A stretch of 64,000 nt of DNA from Acidobacteriota bacterium (GTDB lineage Bacteria; Acidobacteriota; Vicinamibacteria; Vicinamibacterales; UBA2999), in assembly GCA_030697165.1 (NCBI GenBank), contig JAUYQQ010000022.1, positions 1 to 64,000 on the forward strand, in the 5' to 3' direction. The translations under genes were made by a program, and so were the position numbers. Of this stretch, positions 8,183-15,924 are shown piece after piece. Each line of letters begins with the position of its first letter. The stretch's first letter is position 1. Under the pieces are notes generated by a model, which was not told where the DNA came from, made no database searches, and saw nothing but the letters and a program-made list of their open reading frames with translations.

Positions 8183-9370
8183 TCAGACCACCCGGGTGTT
8201 GCGAAGGGCGGCCACCTCCGCCGGCGAGTAGCCCAGTTCGGCGAGCACCGCGTCGGTGTGCTGGCCCAGCACGGGCGGCGCCGTGCGCAGGCTGGCGGGT
8301 GTGTCCGACAGCTTGATGGGCGCGCCGATCACGCGGGTGGCGCCAATGGTCGGGTGCATCAGCGTCTGCACCATCTCGCGCGCGGCCAGGTGCGGGTCGT
8401 TCAGCATCTGGCCAATGTCGCGCACTTCGCCGTTGGGCACCCCGGCCGCGTTCAGGCGGGCAATCCACTCGGCGCTGGTCGCCGTGCGGAAGACAAGGTC
8501 GATCGGCGGACGCATCTCGTCGTAGTTCGCCATGCGGTCCTTGTTGGTCGCGAATCGCGGATTGGCGGCCAGTTCGGGCAGGCCCGCGGCCGGGCAGAAG
8601 CGCTTCCAGATCTCGTCATTGCCGACCGCGATCACAATTTCGCCATCGGCGGTGGTGAAGGTTTCGTACGGGGCAATGGTGGCGTGACGGTTGCCCTGGC
8701 GCTGCGGCGTCTTGCCGGTCGCAAACCAGTTGGCGGCCTGGTACGTCAGCAGCGCCGCCGTGGTGTCGAGCATGCCGATGTCCACCCGTTGGCCGCGCCC
8801 CGACCGTTCGCGCGCCAGCAGCGCGGCGGTAATGCCCTGGGCGCAGTAGAGGCCCGACACCATGTCGGTGATCGCCACGCCCAGGCGGTAGCCGGGCCGA
8901 TCGGCCTCGCCGGTCACGCTCATCAGGCCGCCCTCGGCTTGCATCACCGCGTCGTAGCCGGCCTCGTTGCGCCGCGGCCCGGTCTGCCCGTAGCCCGCGA
9001 TCGACGCGTAGACCAGCCGCGGAAAGCGCTCGTGCATGGCCTCCCACCCGAAGCCCGCCCGCTCGAGCGTGCCGGGCCGGAAGTTCTCGACCAGCACGTC
9101 GGCCTGCGCGACGAGTTTCTCGAGCACGGCGCGGCCGGCCGCCGGCTTGTAGTCGAGCGTGACGCTTTCTTTGTTGCGGTTGATGCTCAGGAAATACGCG
9201 CTCTCGGCGCCGATGAACGGCGGACCCCACGCCCGCGTGTCATCGCCCTTGCCGGGCTGCTCAACCTTGATGATGCGCGCGCCGAGGTCGCCGAGCACCA
9301 TCGTGCAGTACGGGCCCGACAGCACCCGAGTGAGATCCAGAACAGTAAAGCCTGCTAACGGTCCGGGCAT
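8183..9370 (-). CDS. CaiB/BaiF (class III) CoA-transferase family protein
   Basis: This 395-aa protein transfers CoA between carboxylic acids, the family's typical role. Recognisable segments are the N-terminal PLAGFTVLDLTRVLSGPY, the GDLGARIIKVEQPGKGD motif, LVENFRPGTLERAGFG, and GYDAVMQAEGGLMSVTGE, which holds the conserved catalytic Asp. The C-terminal domain includes NDEIWKRFC and PNGEVRDIGQML. The length fits the family (about 390-430). The substrate cannot be told from sequence; formyl-CoA, succinyl-CoA or carnitine-type reactions are all possible. The gene stands 26 bp after the homoserine dehydrogenase gene end on the same strand's upstream side, so co-transcription is possible. Confidence 0.92.
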   Translation of the reverse strand: MPGPLAGFTVLDLTRVLSGPYCTMVLGDLGARIIKVEQPGKGDDTRAWGPPFIGAESAYFLSINRNKESVTLDYKPAAGRAVLEKLVAQADVLVENFRPGTLERAGFGWEAMHERFPRLVYASIAGYGQTGPRRNEAGYDAVMQAEGGLMSVTGEADRPGYRLGVAITDMVSGLYCAQGITAALLARERSGRGQRVDIGMLDTTAALLTYQAANWFATGKTPQRQGNRHATIAPYETFTTADGEIVIAVGNDEIWKRFCPAAGLPELAANPRFATNKDRMANYDEMRPPIDLVFRTATSAEWIARLNAAGVPNGEVRDIGQMLNDPHLAAREMVQTLMHPTIGATRVIGAPIKLSDTPASLRTAPPVLGQHTDAVLAELGYSPAEVAALRNTRVV

Positions 9371-9396
9371 GAGCTTCCACGAATCAAAAGGGTTGG

Positions 9397-10461
9397 TTAC
9401 AGGTCGCGCAGGCGTTGCGAAATGCGCGAGAGGTCGCTCAGCAGCGCATACGCGGTTTGCGTCAGGTCGCCGGCGCGTTGGACGATGCCAACCTCGCCGA
9501 GCAGGTCGGTGTTGAGATAGAGCGCGTTCTCGACGCCCTCGAGACTGGCGAGCGGGTCGGTGCGGTCGAGTACCTCGGGTTCAACCCGCGCCCGCACCTT
9601 GCCGCCCTGGCGCGTCGCCGAGGCGACCAGCCGGATGCGGCGGTTCCGGCCGAGCGCGTCGCGGACATCGAGCCCGGTGACGTCGCGAATGCCGGTCCGC
9701 GCGACATGATGCGGCGTCATGGCGCTGCCCATCAACACGTTCACCAGCGCCGCCGTCTTGGCGGCCGCGTCCCAGCCGTCGACGTCGAGCGTCGGGTCAG
9801 CTTCGGCAATGCCGCGCGCCTGCATCTCGGCCACCGCCTGGTCGAACTGCTTGCCGCGCTCGAGTTCGGTCAGGATGAAGTTGCAGGTGCTGTTGATCAC
9901 GCCGCGGAAGCCGTCGATGACAATCGCCGGCATCGTCTCGCGCACCAGGTTGAAGACCGGCACCCCGTCCATCACCGCGCCTTCGAAGAAGAAGATCCGG
10001 TCAACCGATTCGGCGAGCGCCTCGAGTTCATGAAACGCGAACGCCGCCGGCCCCTTGTTGGCCGTCACGACGTGCGCCTGGCCTTCGAGCGCCGCCCGCA
10101 CGTGCGACACGGCCGGTTCGCCGCGATCGATGTCGAGCACCGTCGTCTCGATGCACACCAGCCGCCCCTCGGCGGCCTCGTCGGCCAGGGCGTCGGCCAC
10201 CTGGCGGATCACGTCGATGCCGCTGCGCTCGCGCGGCTCGGGGTCGAGCCGGTCGAGCGACTGGCGGCCTTCCACGATCGAAATGGCGCGCGCGACGTCA
10301 ATACCCTGGGTGTCGATCACCGAGCCATGGTGCTTGGTCGCGATGCCGACCACCTTCCAGGTGAAATCAAGGCGATCCGCGGTCTCATCCAGCAGGCGCA
10401 GAAAGCGGCGCGCCACGTTGCCGAAGCCAATGAGGACGAGCGGCAGCTCGGGCTGGCTCAT
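9397..10461 (-). CDS. homoserine dehydrogenase-like protein
   Basis: This 354-aa NAD(P)-dependent dehydrogenase converts aspartate semialdehyde to homoserine in threonine and methionine synthesis. The N-terminal Rossmann motif is VLIGFGNVARRFLRLL. The catalytic region carries TANKGPAAF, FEGAVMDGVPVF, INSTCNFILTELE and EADPTLDVDGWDAAAK, matching the homoserine dehydrogenase substrate domain with its Asp and Lys residues. No C-terminal ACT regulatory domain is present, as in short family members. The ATG at 10461 overlaps the TGA of the aminotransferase gene (ATGA), so the two are coupled. Confidence 0.9.
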   Translation of the reverse strand: MSQPELPLVLIGFGNVARRFLRLLDETADRLDFTWKVVGIATKHHGSVIDTQGIDVARAISIVEGRQSLDRLDPEPRERSGIDVIRQVADALADEAAEGRLVCIETTVLDIDRGEPAVSHVRAALEGQAHVVTANKGPAAFAFHELEALAESVDRIFFFEGAVMDGVPVFNLVRETMPAIVIDGFRGVINSTCNFILTELERGKQFDQAVAEMQARGIAEADPTLDVDGWDAAAKTAALVNVLMGSAMTPHHVARTGIRDVTGLDVRDALGRNRRIRLVASATRQGGKVRARVEPEVLDRTDPLASLEGVENALYLNTDLLGEVGIVQRAGDLTQTAYALLSDLSRISQRLRDL

Positions 10462-11615
10462 GCGAACGAGGGCGCCCGTGGCGTCGTGGCGCCCGCCGGC
10501 AGCGTCGCGAGCACTTCGCGCAGCCGGTCGAGGCCGGTGCGGTTGTAGGCCGGCGGCTCGCCGAAGCCCAGTCGCAGGTACCCATCCATGCCGAAGTGAT
10601 CGCCGGGCACGATCAGCACGCTCTTCTCCTCGCGGACGCGGTGCGCGAGCGCCGTCGAGTTGATGGCGTGGCCGTAGCGCACGTAGACAATGGCGCCAGC
10701 TTCGGGCCGAATCCACTCGAAGCCGCCGGCCTCGCGCAGCCAGGCTTCGATCAGCGGCAGGTTGGTGCGCAGGATGGTTCGCGTCCGCTCGAGCAGGCGC
10801 TCGCGCCGTGCCGGCGCCATGGCCACCCGCGCCAGGCGATCGCTGAGTGCGCCCGGGGCGATGGTCACGTAGTCGTGGTACGACCAGAACGCGGCCACGA
10901 GCGGCGGTGGGGCGACGATCCAGCCGATGCGCAGGCCAGGCAGGCCGTAGGCCTTGGACAGGCCGCTCGTGACGATCGCGCGCTCGGACCGGCCCCACAT
11001 CGACGCGGTTTCCTGCCCGTCGATCTCGGCCCCGCGATACACCTCGTCCGACAGGATCCACGCGCCGTGGCGGTCGGCGATGTTGGCAATGCCGTCGAGG
11101 TCGCTCGCCGTGAGCCGGGCCCCGGTCGGGTTGTTCGGGTTGCAGATCACGATCATCCGGGTCTTCGCCGTGACGAGCGCTTCGAGCGCGGCCAGGTCGA
11201 CCCGCCACCGGCCGGCGGCGCGGTCCTCGATGAACCGCCATTCGCGCACCGTGGCGCCGAACGCCCGCGCCAGGCCCCAGGTCTGCATGTAGTTGGGCAC
11301 CAGCATGACCACCTCGTCGCCGGGCTCGATCAGCCGGAACGTGGTGATGAAGTTGGCCTCGGACCCGCCGTTGGTCACCTCGATGTGGTCGATGCCTGCG
11401 CCGGGATACAGCGCGGCAATCGCCGTCCGCAGCTCGATGGTGCCGTTCGACTGGGAATAGACCAGCGGCTGGTCCAGGAGCCCGTCGAGCCCGGCCGCAT
11501 CCTCCACCAGTTCCCGCGGCGTCAGGGGGCGCACCCCGCTCTCCGACAGGTTGAATTCAACCAGGTTTTCGAAAGTGGACTGCATCCGTTCCATGTCGAA
11601 TTGTTCGAGTCGCAT
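10458..11615 (-). CDS. PLP-dependent class I/II aminotransferase
   Basis: This 385-aa fold-type I aminotransferase has the family motifs VTNGGSEANFIT, VPNYMQTW, CNPNNPTGARL, ILSDEVYRGAE and SGLSKAYGLPGLRIGW, with Lys221 as the Schiff-base residue. The C-terminal RLGFG fits the substrate-carboxylate Arg region. Its amino-acid substrate is not clear. Coupling with homoserine dehydrogenase suggests aspartate-family or related metabolism. I chose ATG 11615 (MRLEQFDME) because the divergent gene begins at 11649, leaving a 33-bp shared promoter region. Confidence 0.9.
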   Translation of the reverse strand: MRLEQFDMERMQSTFENLVEFNLSESGVRPLTPRELVEDAAGLDGLLDQPLVYSQSNGTIELRTAIAALYPGAGIDHIEVTNGGSEANFITTFRLIEPGDEVVMLVPNYMQTWGLARAFGATVREWRFIEDRAAGRWRVDLAALEALVTAKTRMIVICNPNNPTGARLTASDLDGIANIADRHGAWILSDEVYRGAEIDGQETASMWGRSERAIVTSGLSKAYGLPGLRIGWIVAPPPLVAAFWSYHDYVTIAPGALSDRLARVAMAPARRERLLERTRTILRTNLPLIEAWLREAGGFEWIRPEAGAIVYVRYGHAINSTALAHRVREEKSVLIVPGDHFGMDGYLRLGFGEPPAYNRTGLDRLREVLATLPAGATTPRAPSFA

Positions 11616-11648
11616 GCCCGGCAGTTTATACTGCCTGCGACCCCCCGG

Positions 11649-12449
11649 ATGCGTGATGACCCAATCCCGCGTTTCGTTCGCGTCCCCGCCGGCGAGTTCG
11701 CCATGGGTTCGGACGAGGGCGCCGACGACGAGCGACCGTCGCATCCAGTTCATGTGGACGCGTTTTATGCGTCGATCCACCCCATTACCGTCGAGCAGTA
11801 CGCCGAGTTCGCCCGCGAAGCGGGCTACGGCGCGCCGGCGATTCGCGACTTGCCGCTGTTCGTGACGCCAGCCCAGGAGTCGGCATTCCGGGAACTCGCG
11901 GCGCCGTACGTGTGGCGCGGCGGCGAGCCCCCGCGCGAACGCGCGCGCCACCCAGTGACCCTGGTCACCCATTCCGACGCGACCGCCTATTGCCGGTGGC
12001 TGAGCGGGCGCGTCGGCCGGCTGGTCCGGCTGCCGACCGAAGCCGAGTGGGAGCGCGCCGCGCGCGGTGGCCGCGTCGGCACCCGCTATCCCTGGGGGGA
12101 TGACGTGGACGCCTCACGTGCGAACTTTCTGCCCGACCCGGCGCTGAAGCGGCACCGGGGGACGCGTCCGGTCGGCTGCTATCCGCCCAACGAGATGCAG
12201 CTCTACGACATGGCCGGCAACGTCTGGCAGTGGGTGGCCGATTGGTATCGCGCCGATGCCTACCGCAGCGGCGAAAACCGCAACCCGCGCGGGCCGGGCA
12301 GCGGCACGTTGCGCGTGCTGCGCGGCGGCTCGTGGGTCACGCACGACGTCGACCAGCTTCGCTGCGCGCATCGGCACAAGGTGCCGCCCGATACCTATGC
12401 CTACAGCATTGGTTTTCGCGTCGTCTACTCGGACGACGGGTCGGGATAG
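11649..12449 (+). CDS. SUMF1/EgtB/PvdO-fold protein lacking the FGE cysteine pair
   Basis: This 266-aa protein has the formylglycine-generating-enzyme fold: FVRVPAGEFAMGSDEG at the start, HPVTLVTHSDATAYCRWLS, RLPTEAEWERAARGG, MAGNVWQWVADWY and LRVLRGGSW. True aerobic FGE uses two cysteines after GGS(F/W) in a C-x4-C arrangement. Here the segment reads GGSWVTHDVDQLRCAHR, without that pair. It is therefore unlikely to activate sulfatases by the known mechanism and could be another non-heme-iron or structural member of the fold. No signal peptide is visible from this start. It diverges from the aminotransferase gene. Confidence 0.88.
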   Translation: MRDDPIPRFVRVPAGEFAMGSDEGADDERPSHPVHVDAFYASIHPITVEQYAEFAREAGYGAPAIRDLPLFVTPAQESAFRELAAPYVWRGGEPPRERARHPVTLVTHSDATAYCRWLSGRVGRLVRLPTEAEWERAARGGRVGTRYPWGDDVDASRANFLPDPALKRHRGTRPVGCYPPNEMQLYDMAGNVWQWVADWYRADAYRSGENRNPRGPGSGTLRVLRGGSWVTHDVDQLRCAHRHKVPPDTYAYSIGFRVVYSDDGSG

Positions 12450-12453
12450 AAGC

Positions 12454-12489
12454 TAAGGTGCCTAAGGTGCCTAAGGTGCCAAAGTGCCA
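12454..12489. repeat. 9-bp tandem repeat, CTAAGGTGC family, copy 2
   Basis: Three to four units of CTAAGGTGC lie between the SUMF1-fold gene stop (12449) and the SIMPL-domain gene start (12512). The run decays into AAAGTGCC. It is the same family as at 5269, 38435, 47254 and 54159. Confidence 0.85.
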
Positions 12490-12511
12490 GGCTCCGTGGC
12501 ACACTGGCACC

Positions 12512-13207
12512 ATGGCACTCCTAAGAATCGCTTTCGCTTTCGTGATCGCCTCTGCCACCGTCGCTGCCGCACAAACGGCCCCGCCTGAGCCGCCGACGGT
12601 GGTGGTGTCGGGCGAAGGCGTGGTGAAGGCCGTACCCGACCAGGCGTGGGTGACCATTGGCACCGAGAGCCGATCGAAGGTTTCGAAAGAGGCCCAGTCG
12701 CGCAACGCCGAGGCGATGACCGCCGTGCAGCAGAAGCTCGGCGCGCTTGGCATCGCCAAGGATGCCATTCGCACCATCGCAATCGACCTGCAGTTGGAAT
12801 ACGACTACGCCAATGGCCGGCAGACGCCGCGCGGCTACGTGGCTCGCAACACCATTGAAGTGCGGGTTGACGACTTCGCGAAGCTCGGCGACGTGCTCGA
12901 TGCCGCCGTGGGATCCGGCGCGACCAACCTTCACGGCCTTCGTTTCGAGGTCAAGAACCGCGAGGCGCTCGAGCGCGAGGCGCTGCAGCTGGCCGTGGCC
13001 AATGCCATGGGCCGCGCCGAGGCGCTGGCCGCCGGTGCGAAGCGCACGATCGATCGCGTGATCCGGATTGAGGAGTCGTCGGTCGGCCGCGGCCCCGAGA
13101 TGCCGGTGATGGCCATGCGCATGAAGGCCGAGGACGCGAGCACGCCGGTCGCCGCCGGCGAGCTGGAGATCAGGGCGCAAGTCAGGATAATCGCCGCGCT
13201 GAAGTAG
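12512..13207 (+). CDS. SIMPL (DUF541) domain exported protein
   Basis: This 231-aa protein has a signal peptide (residues 1-20, ALLRIAFAFVIASATVAAAQ) and a SIMPL/DUF541 domain. Family traits are VVVSGEGVVKAVPDQAWVTIGTE after the signal, a long helix (SKEAQSRNAEAMTAVQQKL), and an ALEREALQLAVANAMGRAEALA segment near the C-terminus. The length is typical. Proteins of this family sit in the periplasm or outer envelope and are poorly characterised; some are linked to oxidative stress. The ATG at 12512 follows the tandem repeat with no strong Shine-Dalgarno. Confidence 0.88.
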   Translation: MALLRIAFAFVIASATVAAAQTAPPEPPTVVVSGEGVVKAVPDQAWVTIGTESRSKVSKEAQSRNAEAMTAVQQKLGALGIAKDAIRTIAIDLQLEYDYANGRQTPRGYVARNTIEVRVDDFAKLGDVLDAAVGSGATNLHGLRFEVKNREALEREALQLAVANAMGRAEALAAGAKRTIDRVIRIEESSVGRGPEMPVMAMRMKAEDASTPVAAGELEIRAQVRIIAALK

Positions 13208-13217
13208 CAAGTCGGAT

Positions 13218-13328
13218 ATGTCCCTTCCCACTATTACCCCGAGCAGCACCTCGTCGATCGTTGACGTGGTGCCGGGGCAGGTCATTCTCGACGCCCCGGA
13301 AGGCGCGTCGATTGGCGGCACCAACTGA
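13218..13328 (+). CDS. 36-codon small ORF coupled to the JAMM protease gene
   Basis: An ATG at 13218 opens a 36-aa frame whose TGA (13326-13328) overlaps the ATG of the JAMM gene (TGATG). The peptide is Ser/Thr/Pro-rich at the start, then VVPGQVILDAPEGASIGGTN. I recognise no family. The overlap suggests translational coupling or a leader peptide, and the peptide could also be a protease substrate or the remnant of a larger gene. Ten bases separate it from the SIMPL gene stop. Confidence 0.4.
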   Translation: MSLPTITPSSTSSIVDVVPGQVILDAPEGASIGGTN

Positions 13329-13816
13329 TGGACGGTCTCGTGCTGCAGCCGGCCGTCGATGCCGCGATTCGGGCCCATGGCCGGGAGGCGTTTCCGCATG
13401 AATGCTGCGGCGCCATGCTCGGCCGCGACGGCGTGGTGCACGAAGCGCATCCACTGCCGAACACTACCGAGGAAGGCCCGCGCCGCCGCTTCCTGGTGCG
13501 GCCCGACGATTATCGCGGCGCCGAGACGCGCGGCCGCGAAACCGGGCTCGACCTGCTCGGCTTCTATCACTCGCACCCGGATCACCCGGCGCGGCCGTCG
13601 CAGTACGACCTCGACCACGCCTGGCCGTCGTTTTCGTACGTGATCGTTTCGATCATGGCCGGCGAGGACAAGCTGCTCACGTCTTGGCGCTTGAAAGAAG
13701 ATCGCTCCGCTTTCGAGGAAGAGCCAGTCGCGATCACCACATCTCCAAATCTCCAAATCAGTGAATCCCGAAGCCAAATCACCAGATCACCAAGCCACCA
13801 AATCACCAAATCATGA
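13328..13816 (+). CDS. JAMM/Mov34 (Mec+-like) metallopeptidase
   Basis: This 162-aa protein has a complete JAMM zinc-protease motif: Glu25 (PHECCGAML), His81-x-His83 (GFYHSHPDHP), Ser91 and Asp94. Small stand-alone members of this type, such as mycobacterial Mec+, cleave peptide or isopeptide bonds after the Gly-Gly of sulfur-carrier proteins. The next gene encodes such a carrier fused to its activating enzyme, which supports that role. Residues about 137-162 are a Ser/Thr/Gln/Ile-rich tail encoded by a short repeat (13734-13815), so the native domain probably ends near residue 136. The stop overlaps the next start (ATGA). Confidence 0.9.
   Translation: MDGLVLQPAVDAAIRAHGREAFPHECCGAMLGRDGVVHEAHPLPNTTEEGPRRRFLVRPDDYRGAETRGRETGLDLLGFYHSHPDHPARPSQYDLDHAWPSFSYVIVSIMAGEDKLLTSWRLKEDRSAFEEEPVAITTSPNLQISESRSQITRSPSHQITKS
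13734..13815. repeat. low-complexity CAAATCACCA-type repeat read through by the JAMM gene
   Basis: The run consists of variants of CCAAATCTCC and CAAATCACCA, AT-rich against a GC-rich background. It is translated as the C-terminal tail of the JAMM protein and ends directly at the ATG of the MoaD-ThiF-rhodanese gene. The composition is unlike the flanking coding sequence. Confidence 0.8.
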
Positions 13817-15297
13817 CCAAGATCCTCATTCCAACGCCTCTCCGCCCCTTTACCGACAAGCTCGACACCGTGGAGGTGAGCGGCGCGACGGTCGGCGAGT
13901 TGCTGCAGAACCTGACCACCCAGTACGGCGGGTTGAAGCAGCACCTGTACGCGGCCGACGGCAAGCTGCGCAGCTTCGTCAACATCTACGTGAATGACGA
14001 TGACATCCGGTATTTGCAGAAGAACGAGACACCGGTCAAGGCGGGCGACACGGTCAGCATCATCCCGTCGGTGGCGGGCGGCGCCCCTTCGACTCCGGCA
14101 CACCCCGAGTCGCTCGGGGCAAGGCCCAGTGGTGAATCGCTGCCCGAGTTGTCGGGCGACGAGATCAAGCGCTACAGCCGCCACTTGATCATGCCGGAGG
14201 TCGGCGTCGAGGGGCAGCGCAAGCTGAAGGCGTCCAAGGTGCTGTGCATTGGCGCCGGTGGCCTCGGTTCGCCCGCGGCGATGTATCTCGCCGCCGCCGG
14301 TGTCGGCACCATCGGCATTGTCGACTTCGACGTCGTGGACTTCAGCAACCTGCAGCGGCAGTTGCTGCACGGCACGCCCGACGTGGGCCGGCCGAAGCTG
14401 GACTCGGCGAAGGATCGGCTGAACGCGCTCAACCCGAACGTTCACATCGAGACCTACGACGCGGCCTTGAGCTCCGAGAACGCGATGGAGTTCTTCGCGC
14501 CGTACGACGTGATCCTGGACGGTACCGACAACTTCCCGACCCGTTACCTGGTGAACGACGCCTGCGTGCTCAGCGGCAAGCCGAACGCCTACGGCAGCAT
14601 CTTCCGTTTCGAAGGGCAGGCATCGGTGTTCGCGACCAAGGACGGTCCGTGCTATCGCTGCCTGTATCCCGAGCCGCCGCCGCCGGGTCTGGTGCCGAGC
14701 TGCGCCGAGGGCGGCGTGTTCGGCGTGCTGCCCGGGATCATCGGCGTGATCCAGGCGACCGAAACCATCAAGCTGATCCTCGGTATCGGCGAGCCGCTGA
14801 TTGGCCGGTTCATGATCTACGACGCGCTGCGCATGCGCTTCCGCGAGTTGAAGCTGCGCAAGGATGCCGACTGCCCGGTGTGCGGCACCCACCCGACGGT
14901 GACCAAGTTGATCGATTACGAGCAGTTCTGCGGCGTGGCGCCGCACCAGCTGGAGGCGGCAAAGCCAATGATGACGAACGCAGACGCTGTAACGGCCCGC
15001 GAACTGAAGGCCGAACTGGACCGGGGCGAAAAGGTCGTGATCCTCGATGTCCGCGAACCCCAGGAATACCAAATCAACAAGATCCCCGGATCGATCCTTA
15101 TTCCGCTGGGCGACCTGCCGAAGCGCTACGTGGAGCTCGACCCGAACGCCACCATCGTGTCTCAGTGCAAGTCGGGAGTCCGCAGCGCCAGGGCACAGGA
15201 ATTCCTTCGTTCTAAAGGGTTTACGGGTGTTCGCAACCTCACCGGCGGCATTCTGGGCTGGATCGACCAGGTCGATCCGTCTCAGCCGAAGTATTAG
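13813..15297 (+). CDS. MoaD/ThiS-like, ThiF/MoeB (E1-like) and rhodanese fusion
   Basis: This 494-aa protein joins three sulfur-transfer modules. Residues 1-90 form a ubiquitin-like sulfur carrier ending in Gly89-Gly90 (SVAGG), followed by an APSTPAHPESLGARP linker. Residues about 118-385 form an adenylating E1-like domain with GAGGLGSPAAMYL, the FSNLQRQ segment and zinc cysteines (CYRC and CPVC). Residues about 395-494 form a rhodanese domain with active Cys452 (SQCKSGVRSAR). The carrier, its activator and a sulfurtransferase are therefore on one chain. The diglycine is internal, so proteolysis would be needed to free a C-terminal thiocarboxylate; the upstream JAMM protease is the obvious candidate. 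The likely pathway is cysteine, molybdopterin or thiamine sulfur supply. Confidence 0.92.
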   Translation: MTKILIPTPLRPFTDKLDTVEVSGATVGELLQNLTTQYGGLKQHLYAADGKLRSFVNIYVNDDDIRYLQKNETPVKAGDTVSIIPSVAGGAPSTPAHPESLGARPSGESLPELSGDEIKRYSRHLIMPEVGVEGQRKLKASKVLCIGAGGLGSPAAMYLAAAGVGTIGIVDFDVVDFSNLQRQLLHGTPDVGRPKLDSAKDRLNALNPNVHIETYDAALSSENAMEFFAPYDVILDGTDNFPTRYLVNDACVLSGKPNAYGSIFRFEGQASVFATKDGPCYRCLYPEPPPPGLVPSCAEGGVFGVLPGIIGVIQATETIKLILGIGEPLIGRFMIYDALRMRFRELKLRKDADCPVCGTHPTVTKLIDYEQFCGVAPHQLEAAKPMMTNADAVTARELKAELDRGEKVVILDVREPQEYQINKIPGSILIPLGDLPKRYVELDPNATIVSQCKSGVRSARAQEFLRSKGFTGVRNLTGGILGWIDQVDPSQPKY

Positions 15298-15350
15298 TCC
15301 GGCTGAAGCCGGACTCTACCTTCAGATGTAGCGTCCGCCTGTAGGCGGAC
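15297..15350. repeat. pair of REP-like palindromes (family A)
   Basis: Two 18-bp hairpins lie here: GTCCGGCTGAAGCCGGAC at 15297-15314 and GTCCGCCTGTAGGCGGAC at 15333-15350. Related copies are at 40804-40849 and 48421-48544. The first shares its initial G with the TAG stop of the preceding gene. They could act as a transcription barrier between this gene and iscR. Confidence 0.85.
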
Positions 15351-15360
15351 TATTGCCGAC

Positions 15361-15411
15361 TTGCAGTGTCGGATATCCACAGGCTAATATAGGACTCCTG
15401 CGGTCGTATAT
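15361..15411 (+). promoter_or_regulatory. promoter with IscR-type operator for the isc-suf operon
   Basis: TTGCAG (15361-15366), an 18-nt spacer and TAATAT (15385-15390) form a sigma70-like promoter. From 15387 to 15411 lies a 25-bp dyad laid out like the E. coli IscR type 1 site: outer ATA and TAT, inner GACT and GGTC, with a 5-nt centre. Only one inner base departs from the GACT/AGTC consensus. It overlaps the -10 box and start site, and iscR begins at 15427. This predicts autorepression by holo-IscR. Confidence 0.65.
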
Positions 15412-15426
15412 GCAGAATCCGAAATT

Positions 15427-15924
15427 ATGCTGAGACTTTCGAAGAAATCCGATTACGCATTGCTCGCGATGAAACACCTGGCGACGCGCCCCGATGGCAG
15501 CGGCTCGTCGAGCGCTCGCGAGATTTCGGAGTCGTACGACATCCCCCTCGAGTTGCTCGCCAAGGTGCTGCAGCGCATGGTGCGCGCGCGCCTGCTCGTG
15601 TCGGTGCAGGGAACGCGCGGTGGCTACCGATTGGGCCGGCCGGCGGCGACGATTTCCGTCGCCGACGTGATCCAGTCGGTGGATGGTCCCGTGACCGTCA
15701 CGGCCTGTTCAGACGATGACCACACCTGCGACCAGTACACCAAGTGCAACATCCGCGACCCGCTGTGGAAGATCAAAAATCGCATTCTCGATGCGTTGAA
15801 CACGGTCAGCGTGGCCGAGATGGCAGCGGAAGCGGAGGCCGCGATGGCGGCACCTGCGCCGACGGTATCGCGAATGATGTTCGTTCCGGCGATCGGCGAG
15901 GCCAAGGGCGTTGTGAGTGAATGA
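15427..15924 (+). CDS. iscR: IscR-like Rrf2-family Fe-S sensing regulator
   Basis: This 165-aa regulator has an N-terminal winged helix ([16 protein letters not shown], then the wing [12 protein letters not shown]) and three cysteines in the IscR cluster-binding arrangement, C-x6-C-x5-C (within [14 protein letters not shown]). These ligate a [2Fe-2S] cluster. It is first in the isc-suf operon and follows a matching operator, so it probably represses the operon when Fe-S supply is adequate. The stop overlaps the start of iscS (ATGA). Confidence 0.93.
   Translation: MLRLSKKSDYALLAMKHLATRPDGSGSSSAREISESYDIPLELLAKVLQRMVRARLLVSVQGTRGGYRLGRPAATISVADVIQSVDGPVTVTACSDDDHTCDQYTKCNIRDPLWKIKNRILDALNTVSVAEMAAEAEAAMAAPAPTVSRMMFVPAIGEAKGVVSE

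Noticed and set aside
11649-12449. Formylglycine-generating enzyme that activates the sulfatase at 56141
   Set aside because: The catalytic cysteine pair is absent from the expected position after GGSW.
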